The translations under genes were made by a program, and so were the position numbers. Source: Chloroflexota bacterium (lineage in GTDB: Bacteria > Chloroflexota > Anaerolineae > Anaerolineales > UBA11858). Taken from it: 36,648 nt of DNA. Position 1 is the first letter of the stretch. Each line of letters begins with the position of its first letter. The notes beneath the pieces were generated by a model. The model made no database searches and was not told where the DNA came from. It saw only the letters and a list, made by a program, of their open reading frames with translations. The stretch spans positions 1 to 36,648 of the forward strand of contig DAOUWT010000003.1 of NCBI GenBank assembly GCA_030666985.1, written 5' to 3'. Shown here in pieces: positions 28,090-36,648 of this stretch.

Positions 28090-29745
28090 TTGCTTAGACG
28101 TTTCTTTTCTGGCTATCAGATCCGGCAAATGAGAGAGTATTTTACCGCGTATTTGATGATTGCCCCGGCAACTATTTTGATTTTCACTTTTGGCATTTTC
28201 CCGGTTGGGTTCGCGCTTTATGTGAGTATGCACAAATGGCGCATTAAACAGGGGGATTTCAAGGGACTTTTAAATTACGCAAGAGCTATTGATAATTTGA
28301 TTTATGTGCTCTTATTTGCGCTGGCAATTGGCGCGCTCGCGAGCGTGTATTTATTGCTGCGGCGGATTGTGAAGCGCGTCCAAGAGGGGGAGGGGGGGGC
28401 TTGGCAGCTCGTTTTTCCGGGAGCGTTATTTGCTGGGACAGCAATTGCCTTTCTTCGCTGGACAGTTTTGTTGCTTCCAGAAGTTTTAGATATTGGCAAC
28501 AAAATTTGGGGGATAGAGAAAACGCGGGAGCTTTTTAATCAGTTGTTGGGGGATGCTTTTCGCACGCCTCAAGCTTATGCCGGGTGGTGGCTCTTCGCGG
28601 GGATGGCTTTGGCCTCCATAGTTGTGGCGGCTCTTTGGGGGAGATTCTTCCGAGCGGGGCAGAACTTGGAGCAACTTTCAGATTTTACCATAGCTTGGCT
28701 TGTACTTGCCCTTGGGCTTGGTTTGGCTTGGTTCACTTATCATGAGGTTGTGAGCGCTTACCAAGCTGCGTTCGAAGAGGGCTCTGATCCTGGCATTTGG
28801 CCGCAAATCATTACCATAGGGTCTGGGGTTATTTTGTTAGTGGCGGGATGGAAGGTTTGGCAGAGCGCCGCCCGGCAAGATTCTAATTGGGCCTTTGCGG
28901 GACGTCTGCTGGGGGCGTTGGGATTGCTGGTGGGGGCGTGGCTGCTGATTGGAGAGCTTCCCATTGTGATGGCGTCTGGCGACAAGGACTTGTGGAAAGG
29001 TCTCAAAGTGACGATTTTCTATTCTTTGGGGACGGTTCCGTTTCAATTGTCGTTTTCGCTGGCTTTGGCCATTCTACTATTTCAGAAATTTTGGGGTTCT
29101 GACTTTTTCCGCATTATGTTTTTCTTGCCTTATGTCACTCCCACGGTGGCTAGTGCGGCTGTTTTTAGGCAGTTATTTTCCAACCGCTACCAAGCCCCTC
29201 TGAATCAATTATTATTGGCTTTGAACCTGGAACCACAGCAGTGGATACGGGAGCCGCAAGGTATTTTCACTATGCTGGGCGAGACGCTGGGGTTCGCGGT
29301 TCCCGATTGGGCTGCGGGGCCGAGCATGGCCTTGGTCGTGATCATGATATATTCCATTTGGACTTATGTTGGCTACGACACGGTGATTTACCTGGCGGGG
29401 CTGGGAAACATTTCCACTGAGTTAATTGAAGCGGCCGAGATTGATGGGGCCGGCAAATGGGAAGTTTTTAGGCATATTATTTTCCCCTTGTTGTCGCCCA
29501 CCACGTACTTTTTGTCTTTGATAGCTATTATTGGCACGTTCAAGGCTTTTGGGCATATTTGGGTGATGAGGCAGCAGGAGGCCATAGGCACCGTGGATAC
29601 CTTCAGCGTTATGGTGTTTACGGAATTTTTCGAGAAATTGCGCTATGGCTATGCCTCGGCCTTGGCTTTTGTGCTTTTCGCTATCATTTTGAGCCTAATG
29701 TATATCAATAACAAAGTTCAGGGGTCAAAGGTGTTTTATGGATAA
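28090..29745 (+). CDS. Sugar ABC transporter permease, MalF/UgpA-type with expanded N-terminal membrane region (TTG start)
   Basis: FFLPYVTPTVASAAVFRQLF, EAAEIDGAGKWEVFRHIIFPLLSP (EAA loop); SD ggaggt precedes TTG at 28090. Confidence 0.93.
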   Translation: MLRRFFSGYQIRQMREYFTAYLMIAPATILIFTFGIFPVGFALYVSMHKWRIKQGDFKGLLNYARAIDNLIYVLLFALAIGALASVYLLLRRIVKRVQEGEGGAWQLVFPGALFAGTAIAFLRWTVLLLPEVLDIGNKIWGIEKTRELFNQLLGDAFRTPQAYAGWWLFAGMALASIVVAALWGRFFRAGQNLEQLSDFTIAWLVLALGLGLAWFTYHEVVSAYQAAFEEGSDPGIWPQIITIGSGVILLVAGWKVWQSAARQDSNWAFAGRLLGALGLLVGAWLLIGELPIVMASGDKDLWKGLKVTIFYSLGTVPFQLSFSLALAILLFQKFWGSDFFRIMFFLPYVTPTVASAAVFRQLFSNRYQAPLNQLLLALNLEPQQWIREPQGIFTMLGETLGFAVPDWAAGPSMALVVIMIYSIWTYVGYDTVIYLAGLGNISTELIEAAEIDGAGKWEVFRHIIFPLLSPTTYFLSLIAIIGTFKAFGHIWVMRQQEAIGTVDTFSVMVFTEFFEKLRYGYASALAFVLFAIILSLMYINNKVQGSKVFYG

Positions 29746-30613
29746 TGTACAAATTTCTCAGTTAGCTCTTTGGGGGCGTGTCCAGAGATGGCTCCAAAAA
29801 GGATTTACATATTTTACTTTACTCTTTGGGTTGTTCATTGCTATTACTCCTTTTATATGGATGATTTTGACGTCTTTCATGTCTTTGGGAGAAGCTCAAG
29901 GCATACGGTGGATACCTTCAAGCTTACATTTTGAAAATTACGCCATAGCCTGGCAGCGAGCGGAGTTTTCGAATTTCTTTCTCAACAGCGTTAAGATTGC
30001 GGCTATCACATTGACGGGGCAGCTTACGGTTTCTGTGCTGGCGGCTTATGCCTTTGCCAGGATCAAGTTCCCTGGACGGGATTTGATTTTCGGCATTATG
30101 TTGAGTACAATGATGATACCCGCCATGGTGTTGATTATTCCTAACTTTTTGACAGTAACGTGGATAGGGCGCATTGGCCCTATCCCGTGGATCAACAATT
30201 GGCCCGCGCTCACAATCCCGTTTATGGGAAGCGTGTTTTCTGTTTTTCTCTTGCGTCAGTTTTTTGCCCAGGTACCTGATGAGCTTTTTGATGCGGCCAG
30301 GATGGATGGGGCCGGGCATTTACGCTTTTTGTGGAAGGTGGTGATGCCTTTGGCGAAAGCGCCCCTGATGGTCATTGTTGTCTTTTCTTTTATTGGCTCA
30401 TGGAACGCTCTGGCGTGGCCTTTGCTAGTGACCAACAACGACGATTGGCGTCCCATTGCGGTTGGTTTATATACCTTTATTGATGAAGCCGGTCAGGAGT
30501 TGAACTTGATGATGGCCGGGGCTTTTATTACTATTATTCCTATTCTAATTATTTATTTCTTCACCCAAAAACAATTTACAGAGAGTATTGCCCGCAGTGG
30601 GCTGAAAGGGTAG
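29738..30613 (+). CDS. Sugar ABC transporter permease, MalG/UgpE-type
   Basis: FIWMILTSFM, YAFARIKFPGRDLIFGIMLSTMMIPAMVLIIPNF, DAARMDGAGHLRFLWKVVMPLAKAPL; overlaps the previous ORF. Confidence 0.95.
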   Translation: MDNVQISQLALWGRVQRWLQKGFTYFTLLFGLFIAITPFIWMILTSFMSLGEAQGIRWIPSSLHFENYAIAWQRAEFSNFFLNSVKIAAITLTGQLTVSVLAAYAFARIKFPGRDLIFGIMLSTMMIPAMVLIIPNFLTVTWIGRIGPIPWINNWPALTIPFMGSVFSVFLLRQFFAQVPDELFDAARMDGAGHLRFLWKVVMPLAKAPLMVIVVFSFIGSWNALAWPLLVTNNDDWRPIAVGLYTFIDEAGQELNLMMAGAFITIIPILIIYFFTQKQFTESIARSGLKG

Positions 30614-30864
30614 TGGCAGAATGGCGAATGGGTGAATGGCGAATGTGCGAATACCTCATCACTACATCACCTCGCCACCACATCACCCCGTTACCTCGTT
30701 ACCTCGTCACCCCGCTACCTAATTACAAGGAGGTGATAACCCTCAGATAATCCATTTTTTGTGGTAAACTAGTGAACGTTGTTTTGTTCATCGTGACCGT
30801 CCAAATATTTTCTTTTGGTTAGGTGCGATGTAGCTTTTAGTATTTCTCAAGGAGAGAACAATCT

Positions 30865-32250
30865 ATGTATAAGAAACTTTCTATCATTATGTTAGTTGTC
30901 ATGGTTTTCACCATGGTACTGACAGCTTGCAAGACCCCTGCTCCCGAACCTGTAGTAGAGGTCGAGGAAGTAGAAGAAGTTGAGCCTGAGCCAGAGATTG
31001 CAGGTGTTCCTGTTTCTGAGCTTGATGGTATTGAGATCAAATTCTGGCACGTCTGGGGCGAGGAAAAAGAAGAAGCTTTCCTGGCTGTTGTAGAAGAATT
31101 CAACAACACCAACGAATACGGAATCACCGTAATAGCCGAGAATCAAGGTGGTTATAGCGACCTTGAAGATAACTTCAACGCTGCTATTCAATCTGGTGAT
31201 GTTCCTACAGTGTTGGTTGGCTATAACAACGCTCTCGCAAGCTGGTATGGCGTTGATGCTCTTGCAGACCTTAACCCCTATTTCAGTGACCCAGTTGGTG
31301 GTTTCACCGATGAAGAGAAAGCTGATTTTTATCAGAGCGCTCTTGATGGTGGTGTGATTGCCGATGGTTCACGCGTAGGGCTTCCCCTTAGCCAATCTGT
31401 CAATGTTTTGTTCTACAATCATACCTGGGCACAAGAGCTAGGTTTTGAGAACGCCCCTCAGACCGCTGCCGAACTTAAAGAACAAGCTTGTGCGGCTGCA
31501 GAATTCAATAACAATGATGACGATCCTGATAACGATGGCACTGGCGGTTTGGTAATGTATGCTGGCGCTTCCAACGTTATGTCTTGGATATTCGCTTATG
31601 GCGACGACGGCCTAACAGATGATGGCACTGCTTATGACTTCGTTTCTGACGCTTTTGTTGCAGTAGCTACCATCTGGAAAGAGATGTGGGATGCAGGTTG
31701 TGCTTTCCCCACCGAAAGTTATCCCAACCCCGAGTTTGCTAGCCGCGGTACTCTCGCAACCATGAGCTCCAGCGCGGGTGTTTACTACCAGGAGAAGGCC
31801 TTCGAAGATGAAGGCGCCACCGACGATGAGTGGACTTTGATCCCCTTTGTTGGCCCGGATGGACAGAAAGCAGTTGATGCTTATGGTCAGTATCTAGCCG
31901 TTGTCAACACCACCCCCGCAAAGAAAGTTGCCGGTTGGGAGTTCTTGAAGTACTTCACCAGCCCCGCCGCCCAAGCACAGTGGATCAAGGCCAGTGGTTA
32001 TTTCTCTGTTCGCAAGAGTACAATTGATTTGTTGGCAGACTACCAAGAAGCAAACCCGAAATGGGCCACAGCTCGAGAATTGGTTCAATACGGTCATGCC
32101 GAACCCAACCATTCTTCTTGGAGTTCAGTCCGCCGCACTTTGGGCGATGCCTTCTACGAAATTCTTCAAGGTGGCATCCCGGATATTGTCCCGATTCTCG
32201 AAGCATTGAACGCTACCGCTGCCGAACTGATGGCAGAGGTTGAGGAATAA
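30865..32250 (+). CDS. ABC transporter extracellular solute-binding lipoprotein (family 1-like)
   Basis: Lipobox MVLTACKT; IKFWHVWGEEKEEAF; VGLPLSQSVNVLFYNHTWAQELG. Confidence 0.95.
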   Translation: MYKKLSIIMLVVMVFTMVLTACKTPAPEPVVEVEEVEEVEPEPEIAGVPVSELDGIEIKFWHVWGEEKEEAFLAVVEEFNNTNEYGITVIAENQGGYSDLEDNFNAAIQSGDVPTVLVGYNNALASWYGVDALADLNPYFSDPVGGFTDEEKADFYQSALDGGVIADGSRVGLPLSQSVNVLFYNHTWAQELGFENAPQTAAELKEQACAAAEFNNNDDDPDNDGTGGLVMYAGASNVMSWIFAYGDDGLTDDGTAYDFVSDAFVAVATIWKEMWDAGCAFPTESYPNPEFASRGTLATMSSSAGVYYQEKAFEDEGATDDEWTLIPFVGPDGQKAVDAYGQYLAVVNTTPAKKVAGWEFLKYFTSPAAQAQWIKASGYFSVRKSTIDLLADYQEANPKWATARELVQYGHAEPNHSSWSSVRRTLGDAFYEILQGGIPDIVPILEALNATAAELMAEVEE

Positions 32251-32283
32251 CCTTACGATTGAGTTTTTTCAAGTAGTGTAATA

Positions 32284-32325
32284 GAAGAGTGGGCATAGTC
32301 TCAGGACTATTGCCCACTCTTTTTA
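32284..32325 (+). terminator. Rho-independent terminator between the two binding-protein genes
   Basis: aagagtgggcatagtc-tcag-gactattgcccactcttttt. Confidence 0.92.
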
Positions 32326-32358
32326 TCTAGGCTAAAACTTATAGAGGAGGAAAGCGGC

Positions 32359-33804
32359 GTGCTAAAGAGAACTTTGCCTGTCGTTATATTAATCGCTTTT
32401 TCATTAAATGCTTGTGGCTCAAGTGCATTAGAGGAAACCACAGAAGCTGCTCGAGCAGAGACAGCTATCCCAATAACAGAAACAGTTGCCCCAACAAAAG
32501 ATGCGGAAGTAACTGAAGTAGCGCCGCATGAATCTACAATGACACCTGTATCCGAAGCTATGGGGGTTGAATTCTCGGAGCTTGAAGGCGTTTTAATAGA
32601 AGTTTGGCGGGTTTTGAATTATGGGGAACACGCCGAAGGGATGATGGCTATTGTTGATGCTTTTAACGCTGAAAACGAATGGGGGATTGTCGTTGAATTA
32701 AACACTTACGAGAATGCAGAAGAGGATATTCTTGCTGCTGCCGAATCGGGTAAATTGCCTGATGCCATTTTGTCCAATTCCGCTGTTTTAGCGGAATGGT
32801 ATAAAGACGATAGAGTAGTGGATATTACCCCTTATATCAACAATCCTACTGTTGGTTTGACGGATGAGGAAAAGGCTGATTTTTACCAGAGTATTTTTGA
32901 TAGCGCCACGATTGCCGATGGAGTTAGGGTTGGCTTTCCCTTGAGCCAGACGATCAATGTTTTATTCTATAACAAGACCTGGGCACAAGAGTTGGGCTTT
33001 GAAAACCCACCCCAGACTTCTGTTGAATTGAAGCAACAGGCTTGTGCCGCTGCGGCAGCTAATAACACTGATGAGCACCCTGAAAATGATGGTACTGGTG
33101 GTTTAGTTCTTTACCCAGGAGCTACAAATGTTATGTCTTGGTTATTCGTGTATGGCGATGATGGACTCGCCGATGATAGCACAGCCTACGACTTCACCTC
33201 CGCCGCTGCCCAAGCAGTTGCTGCCATCTGGAAAGAGATGTGGGATGAAGGATGCGCTTTCCCCACCGAGACTTACCCCAATCCCGAATTCGCGACCCGG
33301 CAAGCCCTCTTCATCATGAGTTCGAACGTTGAGATTCCTTACCTGGATAGAGCCTTCGAGACAGAAGATGCCACAGAGGATGAGTGGACCGTACTCTCTT
33401 TTGTTGGCCCGGATGGCACAAAAGCAGTGAATACTTATGGGCAGTATTTCGGTATTGTTGACACTACGCCTGAGAAGAAACTTGCGATTTGGTTGTTCTT
33501 GAAATATTTCACCTCGCCTGAGATACAAGCAGAGTGGAGCGATTGGAGTGCATATTATCCGGTTCGCAAGAGTGCTAGGGTTTTACTTGAGGACTACGGG
33601 ATTGAACATCCTCAATGGGGGTACGGCCTTGATTTGTTAGAGTATGGTCAAGTTGAACCATTTATGACATCTTGGAAATCGGTTCGTCGAGTTGTCTTTG
33701 ATGCTTTTAAGTGTATTCTCCAAGGCAACGCAGAAGATATTCCTTTGATGCTGGAAGAATTAGACGCCACCGCTGCCGAACTGAGGGCAGAGGTTGAGGA
33801 ATAA
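32359..33804 (+). CDS. Second, paralogous extracellular solute-binding lipoprotein (GTG start)
   Basis: Lipobox SLNACGSS; long colinear similarity to the upstream SBP; SD agaggagg. Confidence 0.94.
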   Translation: MLKRTLPVVILIAFSLNACGSSALEETTEAARAETAIPITETVAPTKDAEVTEVAPHESTMTPVSEAMGVEFSELEGVLIEVWRVLNYGEHAEGMMAIVDAFNAENEWGIVVELNTYENAEEDILAAAESGKLPDAILSNSAVLAEWYKDDRVVDITPYINNPTVGLTDEEKADFYQSIFDSATIADGVRVGFPLSQTINVLFYNKTWAQELGFENPPQTSVELKQQACAAAAANNTDEHPENDGTGGLVLYPGATNVMSWLFVYGDDGLADDSTAYDFTSAAAQAVAAIWKEMWDEGCAFPTETYPNPEFATRQALFIMSSNVEIPYLDRAFETEDATEDEWTVLSFVGPDGTKAVNTYGQYFGIVDTTPEKKLAIWLFLKYFTSPEIQAEWSDWSAYYPVRKSARVLLEDYGIEHPQWGYGLDLLEYGQVEPFMTSWKSVRRVVFDAFKCILQGNAEDIPLMLEELDATAAELRAEVEE

Positions 33805-33915
33805 ACTCATAGTCTAGTACTGTCAAGCGTGGATTGCCTTTTTTCTCTTTCACCATTACGAAGTACCCCCCTGGGGGTTGACAATGTAATTCAACGTAAC
33901 CGTTCACACTCCCTA

Positions 33916-33952
33916 TTAGGAACCGCGGTCCTTGGAGGAACGCGGTTCCTAA
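33916..33952. repeat. Long hairpin, GGAACCGCGTTCC family
   Basis: ttaggaaccgcggtcct-tgg-aggaacgcggttcctaa: 17-bp arms with one mismatch. Confidence 0.9.
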
Positions 33953-34010
33953 GCGTACATTTGGGGAAGGGAGGTGAACAATTACAATTCAACGGTAGGC
34001 AGCCATTCAC

Positions 34011-34904
34011 CTATTGAAAGTCATCGAATGAAATGAGCATTAAGGTGTCAAGATACACCTCTCCCCCTTTTGAGCCAATACGAAAACGCCAATCTTTTTC
34101 TATCCATTCTTCTCCAAATACCTGATTATAATGGACAACTTTTGTTGGATCATTTGCATCCCACATTACTGCTAAGAACTCACCATCAGATTTAACAGCC
34201 AACAATATGTAATTCCAATCATTCGCTTTTTGAGTTAGATTGCCAATAAGAGGCTGGTATCCTAACCACTCATCGCCGTGTCGGTTACTCATATTTGTTA
34301 CGTCTCCCCCATGAACTGACCAACCTCGAAAACTAGATGTTCCAAATTCGCCAGTTTGGATTCCAATATTGTAGTTTGCTCCTGACCCGTGTGAAAAGCG
34401 TGCAAATATTGCATGATTCTCTGAGAAACTGTCTTTTGTAATGAAGTATGCATCCCAGCCTGTAGTTTTATTCAGTATAATTTGCCCCTCCGAAAATTTC
34501 CCATTCTCGTACTTCCACATAAACGAAGATGTGTAATCTAAGTCATATTCATTAACAACTGTTGGATTATTTAGATATTCACTTAGAAAGGTAGGCGACT
34601 CGACAGTAGGTGTATAAGTCTGAGTAGGCGTTAGTGTAACAGTCGAGGTCGGTTGAGGTGTAGGCGTATTAGTGGGCACTAATGTTGCAGTTGGCAAAGG
34701 AGTATCCGTCAATTCAATCTCAGTTGGAGAAGGTTCTATTGTTGCTGTCACTTCTGGTGCAGATTTGCATCCAAATATGAAAATGAGACTACATAAGAAA
34801 ACACCTAAATGAAAGTAATTTTTTTGACACATAGCTAATCCTTTCGACCTAATAAATAACTCTTGGTGAATCTGGCTGGCTAACGATTTGGCGCTACAAT
34901 GCAT
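34011..34904 (-). CDS. Secreted lipoprotein with Pro/Thr-rich linker and C-terminal jelly-roll/LamG-like domain (hypothetical)
   Basis: Lipobox FIFGCKS; TPTPQPTSTVTLTPTQTYTPT linker; translation probably starts at MCQKNYFHLG within the ORF. Confidence 0.75.
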   Translation of the reverse strand: MHCSAKSLASQIHQELFIRSKGLAMCQKNYFHLGVFLCSLIFIFGCKSAPEVTATIEPSPTEIELTDTPLPTATLVPTNTPTPQPTSTVTLTPTQTYTPTVESPTFLSEYLNNPTVVNEYDLDYTSSFMWKYENGKFSEGQIILNKTTGWDAYFITKDSFSENHAIFARFSHGSGANYNIGIQTGEFGTSSFRGWSVHGGDVTNMSNRHGDEWLGYQPLIGNLTQKANDWNYILLAVKSDGEFLAVMWDANDPTKVVHYNQVFGEEWIEKDWRFRIGSKGGEVYLDTLMLISFDDFQ

Positions 34905-34937
34905 AAAACTTCCAAAATTTCGGAGTCGCCTGGGAGT

Positions 34938-35285
34938 TCATTTTGGCGCGAGCCGCCCGTCTTTAGTGGTCGTTATGTCGGTGGTTTGTCCAGCATGATA
35001 CTCCTCAAGTGCTTCATGTGCCATTTCACGCATCACGCGCCTTCCTCCTGGCTTGGCAAACAATTCATCCTATTTTTCTTCGCTGGTACGGAGTTCTTCT
35101 GTCTCGGTTTCTTCTTTGTCTAACCAATCATCACTTTGATCAACTACCTGCGTATGTGCAGGCCTGGTTTGCAAAAAGCGGACAAAGTTATACGCCTGCG
35201 CAGCACGCTCAACGGGCATTTCTGTCACGAGGTCAGCTATCATTTGGGCGTAGTCTTTAGATTGAGTTGCTGTTTGTGTTTGCAT
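34938..35285 (-). pseudogene. Antitoxin-like (DUF2281-type) ORF interrupted by an in-frame TAG
   Basis: MQTQTATQ..VERAAQAYNFVRFLQ..RTSEEK-TAG-DELFAKPGGRRVMREMAHEALEEYHAGQTTDITTTKDGRLAPK-TGA; same frame continues 43 codons after the TAG at 35070-35072. Confidence 0.65.
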
Positions 35286-35539
35286 GATTCGTTTACCTCT
35301 TCAATTTATACTCGTTCATTCGCTTTGATCTCATATTGATTATTATTAGTCAATACACTGCATTTGTCAATATTTCGGAGTGTTTTCCACATGTGGTGGT
35401 GCAACCGGAATTGGACGCAGATTCACGCAGATTTGCACAGATAAAAACGGATCCCCCGGAGCGAATTTTACTGAAATCACGTTTGTATATACAGTCGCCC
35501 TATATGAGAAATGAGGTACTCTTTGAATTCTTCTAAAAA

Positions 35540-36535
35540 GTGTTATCATGCTTGCGAGCAACTCAAGTGCATGTGTGCCACAAGGAGAAAGGAATCCTGA
35601 ACAAAAACCGAACCAAAATTGAATCTGATTACCTCGCGCCAGTGCGGGATAAATTGCCGCCAGCATTGAGGCATTCAGGTCTTCTTACGCTTTTACAGCT
35701 TAGCCTGATAGAAGATTTATCCCCGGTAGCTGATTTGGCGCCGTTTGCCCCAAGTATTTCTCAAGGAGACGTGACCAGCGCAGCCACCTTAGAAGCCAAT
35801 ACTTTCTTAGAGGGAGAGATCATCGCCAAAGCAGACGGCGTCCTGGCCGGTTTACCCCTCGCTGAAGCTATATTTGCCCTGCTTGATCCCCAAATCACTT
35901 TTGCCCGCAAAAAAGAGGATGGCGCATTTGTAAAGGCGGGAGATGTTTTGGCCGCGGTTTCTGGCGCTGGCCGGGCCGTGTTGGCCGGAGAACGAGTCGC
36001 CTTGAATTTCTTGGGGCGTTTGTCGGGAATCGCCACCTTGACCCGCCGCTACGTGGACGCGGTGGATGGCACCGGAACGGTGATCCTCGACACCCGCAAG
36101 ACGGCCCCCGGCTTTCGTCTCCTGGATAAGTACGCCGTTCGCTTGGGGGGAGGGCAGAACCATCGCCTGGGTTTATACGATATGGTGCTCATAAAAGAAA
36201 ATCACATCGACGGGGCCGGCGGGATCACTGAGGCGGTGCGGCGCGTGCGCCAAAAATATGGCACTAAATATCCTATCGAGATCGAAACCGAAACCTTGGA
36301 CGATGTAAAAGAAGCCTTAACCCTAGAACCAGACCGCATTATGTTAGATAATATGTCCCTGGCGATCATGCGTCAGGCGGTGGAACTCGCGGCTGGGCGT
36401 GTCCCCCTGGAAGCCTCTGGGAATGTCAATTTACAAACGGTACGCGCTATCGCTGAAACTGGCGTGGACTTTATTTCCAGCGGCGCGTTGACGCATTCGG
36501 CACCTGTGTTCGATGTTAGTATGTTAGTTCGGTGA
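35540..36535 (+). CDS. nadC: Nicotinate-nucleotide diphosphorylase (carboxylating)
   Basis: EDLSPVADLAP..GDVTSAATL, GERVALNFLGRLSGIATLTRRYVDAV, ILDTRKTAPGFRLLDKYAVRLGGGQNHRLGLYDMVLIKENHI, EASGNVNLQTVRAIAETGVDFISSGALTHS. True start may be further downstream. Confidence 0.96.
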   Translation: MLSCLRATQVHVCHKEKGILNKNRTKIESDYLAPVRDKLPPALRHSGLLTLLQLSLIEDLSPVADLAPFAPSISQGDVTSAATLEANTFLEGEIIAKADGVLAGLPLAEAIFALLDPQITFARKKEDGAFVKAGDVLAAVSGAGRAVLAGERVALNFLGRLSGIATLTRRYVDAVDGTGTVILDTRKTAPGFRLLDKYAVRLGGGQNHRLGLYDMVLIKENHIDGAGGITEAVRRVRQKYGTKYPIEIETETLDDVKEALTLEPDRIMLDNMSLAIMRQAVELAAGRVPLEASGNVNLQTVRAIAETGVDFISSGALTHSAPVFDVSMLVR

Positions 36536-36648
36536 GCAGGGATTAGGAAATCGGGTATTAGGTATCAGGTAGCAGGCAGGTCGTAACCGTTCACCTCTCC
36601 CACCTCAATTTGGCAGACCTCCGAGGTTAGGCCGTTCCATCCTGGAAC

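Overview
The window looks like a Chloroflexota (Anaerolineae-like) chromosome segment; this taxonomy is inferred from gene content only. Housekeeping genes seen: a one-carbon/pantothenate block (conserved hypothetical + panB on -, folD, fhs and fdhD on +), an frr-uppS-cdsA-glpX run, a 1526-aa multi-GAF/PAS hybrid histidine kinase, a bacterial Elp3 with a divergent Trm9/ABH8-like methyltransferase, a lipid kinase, a DUF429 protein, glgC, a tRNA-Leu(CAA), an alkaline-phosphatase-superfamily protein, a sugar ABC cassette (two permeases, two paralogous binding proteins) and nadC. A small accessory island (about 18.1-20.6 kb) carries BrnT/BrnA-like and TumE/TumA-like toxin-antitoxin pairs. Strongest leads: (1) a non-coding region (24.49-24.90 kb) with four perfect TTATCCACA DnaA boxes plus near matches, a candidate oriC or DnaA-titration locus; (2) the Elp3/Trm9-like divergent pair, suggesting a bacterial cm5U/mcm5U wobble-modification route; (3) three copies of a long-palindrome MITE-like repeat and several other intergenic repeat families; (4) a G-rich tandem array just upstream of the giant kinase; (5) an antitoxin-like gene with an in-frame TAG where Trp is expected; (6) an unassigned 419-aa protein next to panB. 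No homology search was possible, so all family calls rest on motif recognition.
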